The position numbers were made by a program, and so were the translations under genes. The notes below the pieces were generated by a model. That model searched no databases, had not been told where the DNA came from, and was given only the letters and a program-made list of their open reading frames with translations. A stretch of DNA of 64,000 bases from Parafrigoribacterium_A soli (lineage in GTDB: Bacteria; Actinomycetota; Actinomycetes; Actinomycetales; Microbacteriaceae): assembly GCF_040227235.1 (NCBI RefSeq), contig NZ_JBELNZ010000002.1, forward strand, positions 248,001-312,000, given 5' to 3'. Of the stretch, positions 1-8,106 are shown in pieces; the first letter of the stretch is position 1, and every line of letters starts with the position of its first letter.

Positions 1-955
1 GGAAGACGCCCCAGCCCGCGCCCTCCGGAATGTCCGTAGTCTCGGAGAGCACGCGCACGAGTTCGCCGGCCTGCTGCGACCGCAGGGAGTAGAAGATGCG
101 CGGCATGACGGGGAAGTCGAACGCCATGTGGCACTCCGGCTCCTCTTCGGTTCCGAAGAACGCGGCGACCTCGCGGGGCCACTGGTTTGCCTCGGCGACG
201 AGGATGCGACCGGGGTAGTCCCGGTCCACCATCTCGCGCAGTCCCTTGATGAAGTCGTGCGTCGGCGGTTCCCCCTCGCCGTTGCCGTCCTCCGACTCGA
301 AGAGGTAGGGGATCGCGTCGAGCCGCATGCCGTCGACGCCGAGATCCATCCAGTAGCGGATGACCTCGGCCACTGCCTCCCGCACCGCAGGGTTCTCGAA
401 GTTCAGGTCGGGCTGGTGAGAGAAGAAGCGGTGAAAGTAGAACTGGCGGCGCACCGAGTCGAACGCCCAGTTCGATTCCTCGGTGTCGACGAAGATGATG
501 CGGATGTTCGGATACTTCTCGTCCGTGCCGCTCCAGACATAGAAATCGCCGTACGGTCCCTCGGGGTCGGTGCGCGACTGCTGAAACCACTCGTGCTGGT
601 CCGAGGTGTGGTTGAGCGGGTAGTCGATGATGATGCGCATGTTGCGCTCGTGGGCCTTGGTGACGAGGTCTTTGAACTCGTCGAGCGTGCCGAACTCGGG
701 CAGGATCGAGTGGAAGTCCGAGACGTCGTATCCGCCATCGCGCAGCGGTGACTGGAAGAACGGCGGCAACCAGAGCGCATCGATGCCGAGCCACTGCAGG
801 TAGTCAAGCCGGGAGATGAGTCCCTGGATGTCACCGGCCCCGTCGCCGTTACTGTCGACGAACGAGCGCACCATGACCTCGTAGAACACCGATCGCCTGT
901 ACCACCGGGGATCGAGCGTCAAACCGGGCAGTTGAATGGGTGCGGTGAAGCTCAC
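1..955 (-). CDS. treS: Trehalose synthase / maltose alpha-glucosyltransferase (GH13), 3' end cut by window edge
   Basis: The reverse strand encodes the N-terminal ~318 residues of a GH13 enzyme. Residues near the start read WYRRSVFYEVMVRSFVDSNG, followed by LDYLQWLGIDALWLPPFF and SPLRDGGYDVSDF, the typical opening of TreS, which interconverts maltose and trehalose in the cytosol. The conserved strand with the catalytic nucleophile (GMRLDAIPYL) and the acid/base region (ILVAEANQWP) are present. I chose the GTG at 955 because GAGAGGAG lies just upstream at normal spacing. The C-terminal part lies beyond position 1. A LacI-type palindrome sits about 60 bp upstream, which suggests sugar-responsive control. 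A plain alpha-glucosidase is the alternative, but the N-terminal signature favours TreS. Confidence 0.88.
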   Translation of the reverse strand, partial: MSFTAPIQLPGLTLDPRWYRRSVFYEVMVRSFVDSNGDGAGDIQGLISRLDYLQWLGIDALWLPPFFQSPLRDGGYDVSDFHSILPEFGTLDEFKDLVTKAHERNMRIIIDYPLNHTSDQHEWFQQSRTDPEGPYGDFYVWSGTDEKYPNIRIIFVDTEESNWAFDSVRRQFYFHRFFSHQPDLNFENPAVREAVAEVIRYWMDLGVDGMRLDAIPYLFESEDGNGEGEPPTHDFIKGLREMVDRDYPGRILVAEANQWPREVAAFFGTEEEPECHMAFDFPVMPRIFYSLRSQQAGELVRVLSETTDIPEGAGWGVF

Positions 956-1015
956 GGCACTCCTCTCGGGGCGTTTCCTGGTCGCACTTGGACTTCTTCG
1001 AGTCTAGATGGGCTG

Positions 1016-1029
1016 TGCAAGCGCTTGTG
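1016..1029. promoter_or_regulatory. LacI-family operator-like palindrome
   Basis: The core CAAGCGCTTG (1018-1027) is a perfect 10-bp palindrome inside TGCAAGCGCTTGTG, close to the LacI/GalR consensus TGNAANCGNTTNCA. It lies between the divergent treS and hydrolase genes, just upstream of a TAGACT-type -10 on each strand. It most likely serves treS. No LacI-type gene is present in the window. Confidence 0.5.
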
Positions 1030-1043
1030 CTGTGCGACATCCG

Positions 1044-1049
1044 TAGACT
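1044..1049 (+). promoter_or_regulatory. -10 element for the 1058 hydrolase
   Basis: TAGACT lies 8 nt before the ATG at 1058, so the transcript is probably leaderless or nearly so. No convincing Shine-Dalgarno precedes the ATG. Confidence 0.4.
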
Positions 1050-1057
1050 TGGCACAA

Positions 1058-1957
1058 ATGATCGTCGAATCTCCCTTCGCTGCCCTGCTCGCTGACATCC
1101 CCGTCGAGCGACACGAGGTGTCCGTGCTCGGAAGCACAACCCGGTACTGGATCTATGGCGATCCGCACGCCGCGACGACCGTGGTGGTCTCGCACGGCTA
1201 TCGGGGTGAGCATCACGGACTCGAGCCCGTGATCGCTCAGTTGCCGGGAGTGCGCTGGATCAGCCCCGACCTTCCGGGCTTCGGTGAGTCCACGCCGCTG
1301 ACAGAGGTGCCACACAGCATCGAGGGCTACGCCCGCTGGCTCATCGCCTTCTTCGACGCGCTGGGGCTCAGCGGCAATGCCGTGGCGCTCGGGCACTCAT
1401 TTGGCTCGATCATCTCCTCGCAGGCGATCGTGCTCGGTCTCGATACGCCGCGGCTCATCCTGATCAACCCGATCGCGATCTCGGGTCTCGATGGCCCGAA
1501 GCCGCTCGCCACCAAGCTCACGGTGCTCTACTACCGGCTCGCCGGCAGACTGCCGGAAAAGGTCGGCAGCTTCCTGCTCAAGCGCTGGCTCATCGTGCAC
1601 TTCATGAGTGTGACGCTCGCCAAGACGAAAGACAGAGCGCTCCGCCGCTGGATCCACGCCGAGCACCACACCTACTTCAACCGCTTCGCCAGCAGGGATG
1701 TCGTGGTCGAGGCCTTCGAGGCGTCGATCAGCGCCGACGTGAGCGATTTCGCCGCCGCGATCGAGGTTCCGACGCTCCTCGTCGCGGCCGAACTGGACGA
1801 CATCACGCCGGTATCCGCCCAGTTCGAACTGGAGAAACTCTTCCCGCACGCGAGCCTCACGGTGCTGCAGGGGGTCGGCCACCTCATCCACTATGAGGTG
1901 CCCGCGCTTGCCGCAGACGCGATCCGCGAATTCCTGGCGGAGCCCAGCGAGCGGTGA
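1058..1957 (+). CDS. Alpha/beta-fold hydrolase
   Basis: This 299-residue protein has the alpha/beta-hydrolase layout: an HGYRG oxyanion-hole region near residue 46, a DLPGFGES segment near residue 70, the nucleophile elbow GHSFGS near residue 112, a late acidic residue in AAELDDITP, and the catalytic histidine in GVGHLIHYE near the end. The substrate cannot be told. The ATG at 1058 is preferred over upstream in-frame codons because the sequence MIVESPFAALLADIP begins the conserved part and a -10 lies just before it. The stop overlaps the GTG start of the next glycosyltransferase by 4 bp, so the two are translationally coupled. It is divergent from treS. Confidence 0.8.
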   Translation: MIVESPFAALLADIPVERHEVSVLGSTTRYWIYGDPHAATTVVVSHGYRGEHHGLEPVIAQLPGVRWISPDLPGFGESTPLTEVPHSIEGYARWLIAFFDALGLSGNAVALGHSFGSIISSQAIVLGLDTPRLILINPIAISGLDGPKPLATKLTVLYYRLAGRLPEKVGSFLLKRWLIVHFMSVTLAKTKDRALRRWIHAEHHTYFNRFASRDVVVEAFEASISADVSDFAAAIEVPTLLVAAELDDITPVSAQFELEKLFPHASLTVLQGVGHLIHYEVPALAADAIREFLAEPSER

Positions 1958-3063
1958 AAGTCATCTTCGACTGCCGCTACACCCGATTCGAGCGGCACGA
2001 CGGAATAAGTCGCTACACCGCGGGACTCGTCGAGGCATTCTCCAGGCTGCATCCCGTGACGATGCTGATCAGCGACACTCGGCAGCTGAAGATGCTGCCC
2101 GACCTGCCGTGGATCAAGTCACGCCCGGGAACGAGCCTGCTCGAGCCCTGGATCCCGCTGCTCACGCTCAACCGCGAGCATCCGGATGTCGTCTTCAGCC
2201 CCATGCAGACGATCGGTTCGGTGGGCCGTCGCTTCAAGCTCGTGTTGACGCTGCACGACATGGTGTTCTACCGCACCCGCACCCCACCCCGGGAGTTCAA
2301 CTGGGCCATTCGGGGGGGCTGGTGGGCGTATCACCTGTTCTACTGGCCGCAGCGCATCACGCTCAACCGGGGCGACGCCGTGGTCACCGGTTCATACAAT
2401 TGCGAACGCGAGATGGCGGAGGCGAAGCTCACCAAGCGCCCGATCACCGTGATCCGGCCGGGCGTGCCCGATGTCGGAGCGCCGGTGCGCAGCCATCCTG
2501 ACTCCAAGATGCTTGTGTACATGGGCACCTTCATGCCCAATAAGAACGTCGAGACCCTCGCGAAGGGCATGCACTTTCTGCCGGGCTACACGCTGCACCT
2601 GCTCAGCCGCATCAGCGACGAGGCGCGGGAACGCCTGAGCGCCCTGGCCCCGGAGGGGTCGATCGTCTTCGAGAACGGCGTGACAGACGAGCAGTACCAG
2701 GAGCGGCTGCGCGACGCGGTCGCCATGGTCTCGGCGTGCCGCGACGAGGGCTTCGGCATCCCGCTGATCGAGGCGCTGATCGTCGGCACGCCACTCGTGA
2801 TCAGCGACATCCCAGTGTTCCGTGAGGTGGGCGGAAACGCCGCCACCTTCTTCGACCAGGAGGACCCACGCGCCTTCGCGGATGCCGTGCTCGCAATCGA
2901 CAATGCCGAGGACTGGAACCGATTGACAGCGCTCGCGCGCGAGCAGGGCGCGGTGTTCAACTGGGACGTGGGTGCTCGCACCCTTTACTCCCTGCTGAGC
3001 TCGCTCACGAGCGAGCACGACCGGGGCTCATCCGCGGTGCCGCGCGAGGCGATCGGGGGCTAG
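1954..3063 (+). CDS. Glycosyltransferase family 4 (GT-B), group 1
   Basis: The 369-residue protein opens with KVIFDCRYTRFERHDGIS and has the GT1/GT4 C-terminal donor-binding region: VYMGTFMPNKNVETLAKG near residue 190, then a CRDEGFGIPLIEAL segment near 260 that carries the conserved E-x7-E motif. Such enzymes transfer a nucleotide-activated sugar to a lipid or glycan, usually on the cytoplasmic face of the membrane. Acceptor and sugar are unknown. It starts with GTG inside the end of the hydrolase gene. Its stop TAG shares the palindromic CTAG at 3060-3063 with the stop of the convergent phosphatase. Confidence 0.82.
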   Translation: MKVIFDCRYTRFERHDGISRYTAGLVEAFSRLHPVTMLISDTRQLKMLPDLPWIKSRPGTSLLEPWIPLLTLNREHPDVVFSPMQTIGSVGRRFKLVLTLHDMVFYRTRTPPREFNWAIRGGWWAYHLFYWPQRITLNRGDAVVTGSYNCEREMAEAKLTKRPITVIRPGVPDVGAPVRSHPDSKMLVYMGTFMPNKNVETLAKGMHFLPGYTLHLLSRISDEARERLSALAPEGSIVFENGVTDEQYQERLRDAVAMVSACRDEGFGIPLIEALIVGTPLVISDIPVFREVGGNAATFFDQEDPRAFADAVLAIDNAEDWNRLTALAREQGAVFNWDVGARTLYSLLSSLTSEHDRGSSAVPREAIGG

Positions 3064-3704
3064 CCCTCCGCAGACTCTCGCTGTTCCAGCGCGTTCTGCT
3101 CGGAGAGGTCGGCGGAGCCCGGCTCCACGGATGCCTCTTCGATCGGGTCGTCGAAGGCGACCAGTTCGAGTTCGCCATCCCGCAGCCGGAAGCTGTGGAT
3201 GGATCCGTTGCTGATCGGCACACCGCGATGAGTGGGGGAACCGGGCGCGATGGTGTTGAGGACGCTGCGGATCACCCCGCCGTGGGTGGTGACGATGAGG
3301 TGCTGGCGCGGGTGCTCCTCGGCGAGGCGCACGAGAGCCGGCACGACGCGCGCGGCGACATCCTCCCTGCTCTCGCGGCCGGGCACCGACGAGCCCCTGG
3401 GATACAGCCGGGACAGTTCCTCGTGGTTGAGTCCCTCGGCATCCCCATAGGCCCGCTCAACGATCTCATCGAATCTGGTCGGTTCGCCCAGACCGAGTTC
3501 GTCCGCAATGATCGCGGCCGTCTCGTAGGCGCGCGAGAGCGGACTGCTGAAGATGCCGTCCCAGTACCTGCGGGCCAGAAGCCTGCCGGTGCGCTCGGCC
3601 TGGAGGCGCCCCGTCGCATTGAGCGGGATGTCGGTGCTGCCCTGGATGCGCCGCTGGCGATTCCAGTCGGTCTCGCCGTGCCGAACGAGGTAGAGAAAAG
3701 TCAT
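3060..3704 (-). CDS. Histidine phosphatase family protein (phosphoglycerate-mutase-like)
   Basis: The 214-residue product starts with the diagnostic RHG motif, YLVRHGETDWN, whose histidine forms the phospho-enzyme. The second histidine follows in VTTHGGVIR, and the acidic catalytic residue lies in the IVERAYGDAEG region. These enzymes remove phosphate from small metabolites; the substrate here is unknown (phosphoserine, alpha-ribazole phosphate and sugar phosphates are family options). The ATG at 3704 places RHG at residue 8, as in homologues; the longer upstream reading looks non-conserved. The gene is convergent with the glycosyltransferase and overlaps it by the CTAG stop. Confidence 0.85.
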   Translation of the reverse strand: MTFLYLVRHGETDWNRQRRIQGSTDIPLNATGRLQAERTGRLLARRYWDGIFSSPLSRAYETAAIIADELGLGEPTRFDEIVERAYGDAEGLNHEELSRLYPRGSSVPGRESREDVAARVVPALVRLAEEHPRQHLIVTTHGGVIRSVLNTIAPGSPTHRGVPISNGSIHSFRLRDGELELVAFDDPIEEASVEPGSADLSEQNALEQRESAEG

Positions 3705-3759
3705 CGCTGCCGTCCTTCGCACTCGTGGCCATGGGCGGCCCACCACGCGGGCGGCTAGA

Positions 3760-4626
3760 TCAAGGAGCGAGCCGCTCCACCATCGCGGTGAACACCTCGG
3801 AGGTACCCGCATCCAGCTTAACGTCGGCTCGCGCGTCGCCCTTGGTGACGCCACGGTTCACGATCACGATCGGGATGCGGCGCTTCGCCGCACGATCGAG
3901 CAGCCGGACGCCTGAATTGACAGCGAGGGATGAGCCCGCGATGAGGAGCGCGTCCGCCGCCTGCACGAGCGAGAGCGCCTCGTGAAACTTCTCCGTGGGC
4001 ACGAATTCGCCGAAGAACACCACGTTCGGCTTCAGTATCCCGCCGCAGACGGAGCACTCGGGCACGACGAACTCCGCGGTGCGCGCGATCGCGACGTCGC
4101 CATCCGGGCCCAGCTCGACCGAATCGGGCTCGTCGAGCCAGGAGTTGGAGGCGGCGATGCGCTTCGCGATGTCCGTGCGTGCGAAGACCTGCCCGCAGTT
4201 CAGGCAGTGCACCGTATCCATGGTGCCGTGGAGGTCGACGACGTGCTGCGAGCCAGCCCGCAGGTGGAGTCCGTCGACGTTCTGCGTGATGACGCCGTTC
4301 GTGATGCCCCGTTCTTCGAGCCTGACCAGCGCGCGATGCCCCGCGTTCGGCGCGGCGCCGTCGAAGCGCTTCCAGCCGAGGTGGCTGCCCGCCCAATAGC
4401 GCTGGCGGAACTCGGGGCCGGAGAGGAACTGTGCAAAGGTCATCGGAGTGCGCACCGGTGCGCCCTCGCCGCGATAGTCGGGAATGCCGGAATCGGTGCT
4501 GACGCCCGCGCCGGTCAGTACCGCGGTCGTGCGGCCGTCGAGCAACTCTACGGCGACATCGAGAGCGGCCGACTGGGATGCCGGCAGCGCGGAAACGACG
4601 TTCGAGGCGAATTCCATCGTCACCAT
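3760..4626 (-). CDS. Sir2-family NAD-dependent protein deacylase
   Basis: This is a 288-residue sirtuin. It shows the NAD-binding GAGVSTDSGIPDYRG near residue 39, TQNVDGLHLRAG, the catalytic histidine in DLHGTMD, and two Cys-X2-Cys zinc pairs (HCLNCG and ECSVCGG) separated by an insertion of about 45 residues. FFGEFVP and AGSSLAVNSGV complete the cofactor pocket. It removes acyl groups from lysine using NAD+, acting in the cytosol. The ATG at 4626 has AGGAAGG at good spacing; an ATG three codons later is possible. It diverges from the methyltransferase across about 120 bp. Confidence 0.92.
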   Translation of the reverse strand: MVTMEFASNVVSALPASQSAALDVAVELLDGRTTAVLTGAGVSTDSGIPDYRGEGAPVRTPMTFAQFLSGPEFRQRYWAGSHLGWKRFDGAAPNAGHRALVRLEERGITNGVITQNVDGLHLRAGSQHVVDLHGTMDTVHCLNCGQVFARTDIAKRIAASNSWLDEPDSVELGPDGDVAIARTAEFVVPECSVCGGILKPNVVFFGEFVPTEKFHEALSLVQAADALLIAGSSLAVNSGVRLLDRAAKRRIPIVIVNRGVTKGDARADVKLDAGTSEVFTAMVERLAP

Positions 4627-4749
4627 CCGTCCCTTCCTCGACCACGGCCTGACTCACACACTAGACACTCCAGTTTTCCGCTATGTTTCCGAATGCTGGC
4701 AGCGTGAGTCGCCGCCGCAGCCGACAGGCCAGTGAGAAGGGGAGTGTTC

Positions 4750-5553
4750 GTGCAGGTCATCCGCATCACAGATCTCAACGATGAGGGCCTGGCCGACTAT
4801 TCCCAGCTCACCGACGTGGTGCTGCGGCGACTCTCGGAGCCTGCAGGCGGCCTGTACATCGCGGAGTCGAGCAAGGTGATTTCCCGCGCCCTGGCCGCCG
4901 GGCACCGCCCACGCTCGGTGCTTGTGCTCGAGCAGTGGCTACCAGACATGGAGCGCCTGCTCGCCGACCACGACGTGCCGGTGTACGTGGGACCGCCGGA
5001 GCTGCTCGAGTCGCTCACCGGATTCAACCTGCACCGTGGCGCGCTGGCCGCAATGCATCGCCCCACGCTCGCCCCAGTGGAGACCCTGATCGCGGGTGCC
5101 AGGCGCATCGTCGTGCTTGAGGACATCGTCGACCACACCAACGTCGGCGCAATCTTCCGCGCCGTCGCTGGCCTCGGTGCCGATGCCGTGCTCATCACCC
5201 CGCGTTGCGCGGATCCGCTGTATCGCCGCAGCGTGCGCGTGAGCATGGGCACGGTGCTCCAGGTGCCGTGGACGAGGCTGCCCGACTGGCCGGAGGGCGC
5301 GGACATCCTCAGGGCAGAGGGCCTCCACCTCGCGGCATTGGCGCTATCGGATGACGCGGTCGGTCTCGACGAGTTCGCCGAGCATCCGCCGGAGAAACTC
5401 GCGATTCTCTTCGGCACCGAGGGTGACGGGCTGACGCGCCGAGCGCTCGATGGTGCCGACACCGTGGTGACCATTCCGATGCTGCACGGGGTGGACTCGC
5501 TCAATGTGGCGTCGGCAAGCGCGGTGGCGCTCTGGGCGTTGCGCGTGCGATAG
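4750..5553 (+). CDS. SpoU/TrmH-family RNA 2'-O-methyltransferase
   Basis: The C-terminal half carries the three SPOUT motifs: VLEDIVDHTNVGAIFRAVAG (motif 1), ILFGTEGDGLTRRALDGAD (motif 2) and IPMLHGVDSLNVASASAVAL (motif 3), which form the knotted SAM-binding fold. The N-terminal ~100 residues resemble the SpoU substrate-binding domain. The enzyme methylates a ribose 2'-hydroxyl in rRNA or tRNA; the target site is unknown. The GTG at 4750 is preferred to the GTG at 4732 because AAGGGGAG lies just in front of it. About 267 residues, normal for the family. Confidence 0.88.
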   Translation: MQVIRITDLNDEGLADYSQLTDVVLRRLSEPAGGLYIAESSKVISRALAAGHRPRSVLVLEQWLPDMERLLADHDVPVYVGPPELLESLTGFNLHRGALAAMHRPTLAPVETLIAGARRIVVLEDIVDHTNVGAIFRAVAGLGADAVLITPRCADPLYRRSVRVSMGTVLQVPWTRLPDWPEGADILRAEGLHLAALALSDDAVGLDEFAEHPPEKLAILFGTEGDGLTRRALDGADTVVTIPMLHGVDSLNVASASAVALWALRVR

Positions 5554-5570
5554 GCCGCGCGGCGCCCGCC

Positions 5571-5576
5571 TATCAT
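5571..5576 (+). promoter_or_regulatory. -10 element, leaderless D,D-carboxypeptidase transcript
   Basis: TATCAT is followed by six bases and then the GTG start at 5583, so transcription should begin at or next to the start codon. No Shine-Dalgarno is visible. Confidence 0.5.
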
Positions 5577-5582
5577 GGGCTC

Positions 5583-6812
5583 GTGAAGCCGCGACCACGA
5601 CTGAAGTATGCCCTGAGACGGGTCACTGCCGTCGCGGGCGTCACGGTGCTGCTCGCGACCGGGATCTACCTGCCGCTGACGCTGCTCGCGCCCATCGCAC
5701 CCGTCGCGGCCGAGGTGCAGCACTCCGGCTCGGAGACGCAGCCCGCCGCGCAGCTCAGCTGGCCCGGCGTCGCAGCGAGTGCGATCGGGGCCGTCGGATT
5801 TCCCGGCACGCTCGCCGCGAGTGGAAGCACACAGCCGCGATCGATCGCCAGCATCACCAAGGTCATCACGAGCCTCGTGGTGCTGAGCGTCAGGCCGCTC
5901 GCGCTCGGCGACTCCGGGCCGGCGATCCAGTTCACCGAACAGGATGCCGCCCTCGTCAAGGCATACCGTGACCGAGACGGCACCACCAAGCCGGTGCGGG
6001 CCGGAATGGTGCTCAGTCAGTTGCAGGTGAACGAGGTGATGCTCATCGCCTCGGCCAACAACTACGCCGAGTCGTATTCGACCTGGGCGTTCGGATCGCA
6101 GGAGAAATTCCTCGACGCCGCGGCGGCCTGGCTCACGGCACACGGCATGAACGACACGACACTCCTCGACAGCTCGGGCATGAACCCCGGCAATCGCAGC
6201 ACCGCAGCCGACCTGGTGACACTCGGCAAGCTGGCGCTGGCTGACCCGGTCGTTGCCATGATCGTCGCGACCAAGAGCGTCTCCGTGCCGGGGGTCGGCG
6301 ACATCAAGAACTCCAACCGGCTCCTGGGACACGGCGGCGTGGACGGCATCAAGACGGGAACGCTCGACGCGGCAGGAGCCTGCCTGCTCTTCTCGACGGA
6401 GTTCACCGTGGGGAGCCACAGGGTCACGATGGTGGGTGTCGCGCTCGGCGGCGCCGATCATCCGTCTCTCGATACCGCGGTGCGCTCTCTGATCGCGACA
6501 GCGAAAAGGGGATTCCACGACGTGTCGCTGTCGAAGAAGGGCCAGAGCTTCGCCTCCTACTCGACAGCGTGGAAGACGAAGGTCCGCGCGATCGCGAGCG
6601 CGAGTCGCTCTGTGCTCGTCTGGGCCAATACGCCGATCACGGCCACCGTGACCAGCGAACCGATCTCGCTCACCCGTGCCGGAGCGACCGTGGGGTCGGT
6701 CGATTTCTCGGTGCGGGGCAAGAAGATCTCGGTGCCGCTGAAGCTCGACAAGGGCCTTGACGACCCCGGCGCCCTGTGGCGGCTTGGCAATCCGGTCGCT
6801 CTGCTGGGTTAA
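5583..6812 (+). CDS. D-alanyl-D-alanine carboxypeptidase (peptidase S11, low-molecular-weight PBP)
   Basis: The 409-residue protein has an N-terminal membrane signal (about residues 15-42, hydrophobic, ending near VAA) and then the three penicillin-binding motifs: S90-ITK93, S157-AN, and K257-TG in GIKTGT. It trims the terminal D-alanine of peptidoglycan stem peptides outside the membrane. An extra C-terminal region of about 110 residues follows the catalytic domain. The start is the GTG six bases after a good -10. Between motifs the protein has a serine/asparagine-rich stretch, and the spacing between SxxK and SxN (64 residues) is typical for the family. Confidence 0.9.
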   Translation: MKPRPRLKYALRRVTAVAGVTVLLATGIYLPLTLLAPIAPVAAEVQHSGSETQPAAQLSWPGVAASAIGAVGFPGTLAASGSTQPRSIASITKVITSLVVLSVRPLALGDSGPAIQFTEQDAALVKAYRDRDGTTKPVRAGMVLSQLQVNEVMLIASANNYAESYSTWAFGSQEKFLDAAAAWLTAHGMNDTTLLDSSGMNPGNRSTAADLVTLGKLALADPVVAMIVATKSVSVPGVGDIKNSNRLLGHGGVDGIKTGTLDAAGACLLFSTEFTVGSHRVTMVGVALGGADHPSLDTAVRSLIATAKRGFHDVSLSKKGQSFASYSTAWKTKVRAIASASRSVLVWANTPITATVTSEPISLTRAGATVGSVDFSVRGKKISVPLKLDKGLDDPGALWRLGNPVALLG

Positions 6813-6831
6813 CATTCCTTTTCAGGAATGT
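6812..6831. promoter_or_regulatory. Perfect 8-bp inverted repeat: operator or weak terminator
   Basis: ACATTCCT and AGGAATGT form a perfect 8-bp stem with a TTTC loop, beginning on the last base of the carboxypeptidase stop codon. No T-run follows, so an intrinsic terminator is doubtful. A TATAAC -10 candidate lies at 6844-6849, which would put the -35 inside the repeat, so an operator for the desaturase is equally possible. Confidence 0.4.
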
Positions 6832-6948
6832 GTACAGAAAACGTATAACCTTCACGCCATTCACAGCCAGCGTCGGTAGAGTCTGCACTATCCAGGAGCG
6901 TCCGCTTCATATCTTCGGCTGGGAAGTCACCCTCCGAATCGAGGCACC

Positions 6949-8046
6949 GTGGCTGATTCTGCCGCTCCCGTTATCACTCTCACGCGAACGCGCCCGGGCG
7001 GCAACTCGGTCAATCCCACTACCGAATACTCCGCACTGCTGCGCACGGTGCGCGACGCGGGGCTGCTGCGGCGCAGGACCGGCTTCTACCTGACGACCTT
7101 CAGCATCCTGTGCCTCGCGCTCGTCGGCGCTATCACCGGCTTCGTGCTGCTGGGCGACAGCTGGTACCAGCTGCTCATCGCGGGCGCGCTCGGCATCATC
7201 CTCACCCAGTTCGCGTTCCTCGCCCATGAGGCGGCCCATCGGCAGGTGTTCACCTCCGGCAAGGCCAACGATCTCGCGGGCCGCATGCTCGCCAATCTCT
7301 TCGTCGGCATCAGCTACTCGTGGTGGATGACGAAGCACTCGAGGCACCACGCGAACCCGAACATCCTCGGCAAGGATCCCGACATCGAGCGCGACTTCGT
7401 CTCGTTCACTCCGGAGGACGCCGCCAGGGCGCGGGGCCTATACGCCTGGGCCACCAAGCGCCAGGGTTACCTCTTCTTCCCGGCGCTCATGCTCGAGGGC
7501 ATCAACCTGCACATCCTCGGGTTCAAGACCGTCTTCGGCAGCGGCAAGGTCGACAAGCGCTGGCTCGAGATCACAATGCTCCTCACACGCATCAGCGCCT
7601 ACCTCGCCGTGATCTTCCTGTTCCTGCCGCTCGGTATGGCGTTCGCCTTCATCGGCGTGCAGGTCGCGGTCTTCGGCGTCTACATGGGCGCGACGTTCGC
7701 ACCGAACCATAAGGGGATGCCGATCCTCGCCCACGACAGCAAGGTCGACTTCCTTCGCCGCCAGGTTCTCACCTCGCGCAACATCAAGGGCAACTGGCTG
7801 ATGGACACCTTCATGGGCGGACTCAACTACCAGATCGAGCACCACCTGTTCCCGAACATGCCGAGGCCGCATCTCTCGAAGGCGCAGCAGATCGCCAAGG
7901 AGTACTGCGCAACGCACAAGGTTCTCTACACCGAGACCACGCTCACGCAGTCGTACGGTCTGGTCGTGCAGTACCTCAACCGGGTCGGGCTGTCCGCCGG
8001 CGGCGACCCCTTCGATTGCCCCGCGGCGACGCAGTTCGGTCGCTAG
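6949..8046 (+). CDS. Membrane fatty acid desaturase (acyl-lipid/acyl-CoA type)
   Basis: The three histidine boxes of membrane desaturases are present in order: HEAAH, HSRHHANPN and QIEHHLFP, which bind the di-iron centre. Two pairs of hydrophobic helices flank them (ILCLALVGAITGFVLLG and the ISAYLAVIFLFLPLGMAF region). The enzyme introduces a double bond into membrane acyl chains at the inner face of the membrane, typically to keep membranes fluid in the cold. At 365 residues it is of normal length. The start is GTG at 6949 with no strong Shine-Dalgarno. The ~136 bp upstream are AT-rich for this genome and contain the inverted repeat at 6812-6831. Regiospecificity cannot be read from sequence. 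Confidence 0.9.
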   Translation: MADSAAPVITLTRTRPGGNSVNPTTEYSALLRTVRDAGLLRRRTGFYLTTFSILCLALVGAITGFVLLGDSWYQLLIAGALGIILTQFAFLAHEAAHRQVFTSGKANDLAGRMLANLFVGISYSWWMTKHSRHHANPNILGKDPDIERDFVSFTPEDAARARGLYAWATKRQGYLFFPALMLEGINLHILGFKTVFGSGKVDKRWLEITMLLTRISAYLAVIFLFLPLGMAFAFIGVQVAVFGVYMGATFAPNHKGMPILAHDSKVDFLRRQVLTSRNIKGNWLMDTFMGGLNYQIEHHLFPNMPRPHLSKAQQIAKEYCATHKVLYTETTLTQSYGLVVQYLNRVGLSAGGDPFDCPAATQFGR

Positions 8047-8064
8047 GCCCCGAGCGCAAGGCCC

Positions 8065-8106
8065 CGAGCGCTAGTGCGCGAGCGCTAGTGCGCGAGCGCT
8101 AGCGCC
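8065..8106. repeat. Three tandem 14-bp units between desaturase and SGNH hydrolase
   Basis: The unit CGAGCGCTAGTGCG occurs at 8065-8078 and 8079-8092 and, with two changes, at 8093-8106. A related GGCCCCGAGCGC pair precedes it. The array fills the gap between two convergent stop codons; its GCGCTAG cores could fold, so it may help end transcription. Confidence 0.7.

Noticed and set aside
128..751. Forward open frame of 207 codons at the left edge
   Set aside because: It is antisense to treS, whose conserved GH13 motifs fix the real strand and frame.
3608..3636. TGTCGGTG at about 3629 resembling the PafBC motif
   Set aside because: No TAnnnT at the required distance, and it lies within a coding region.
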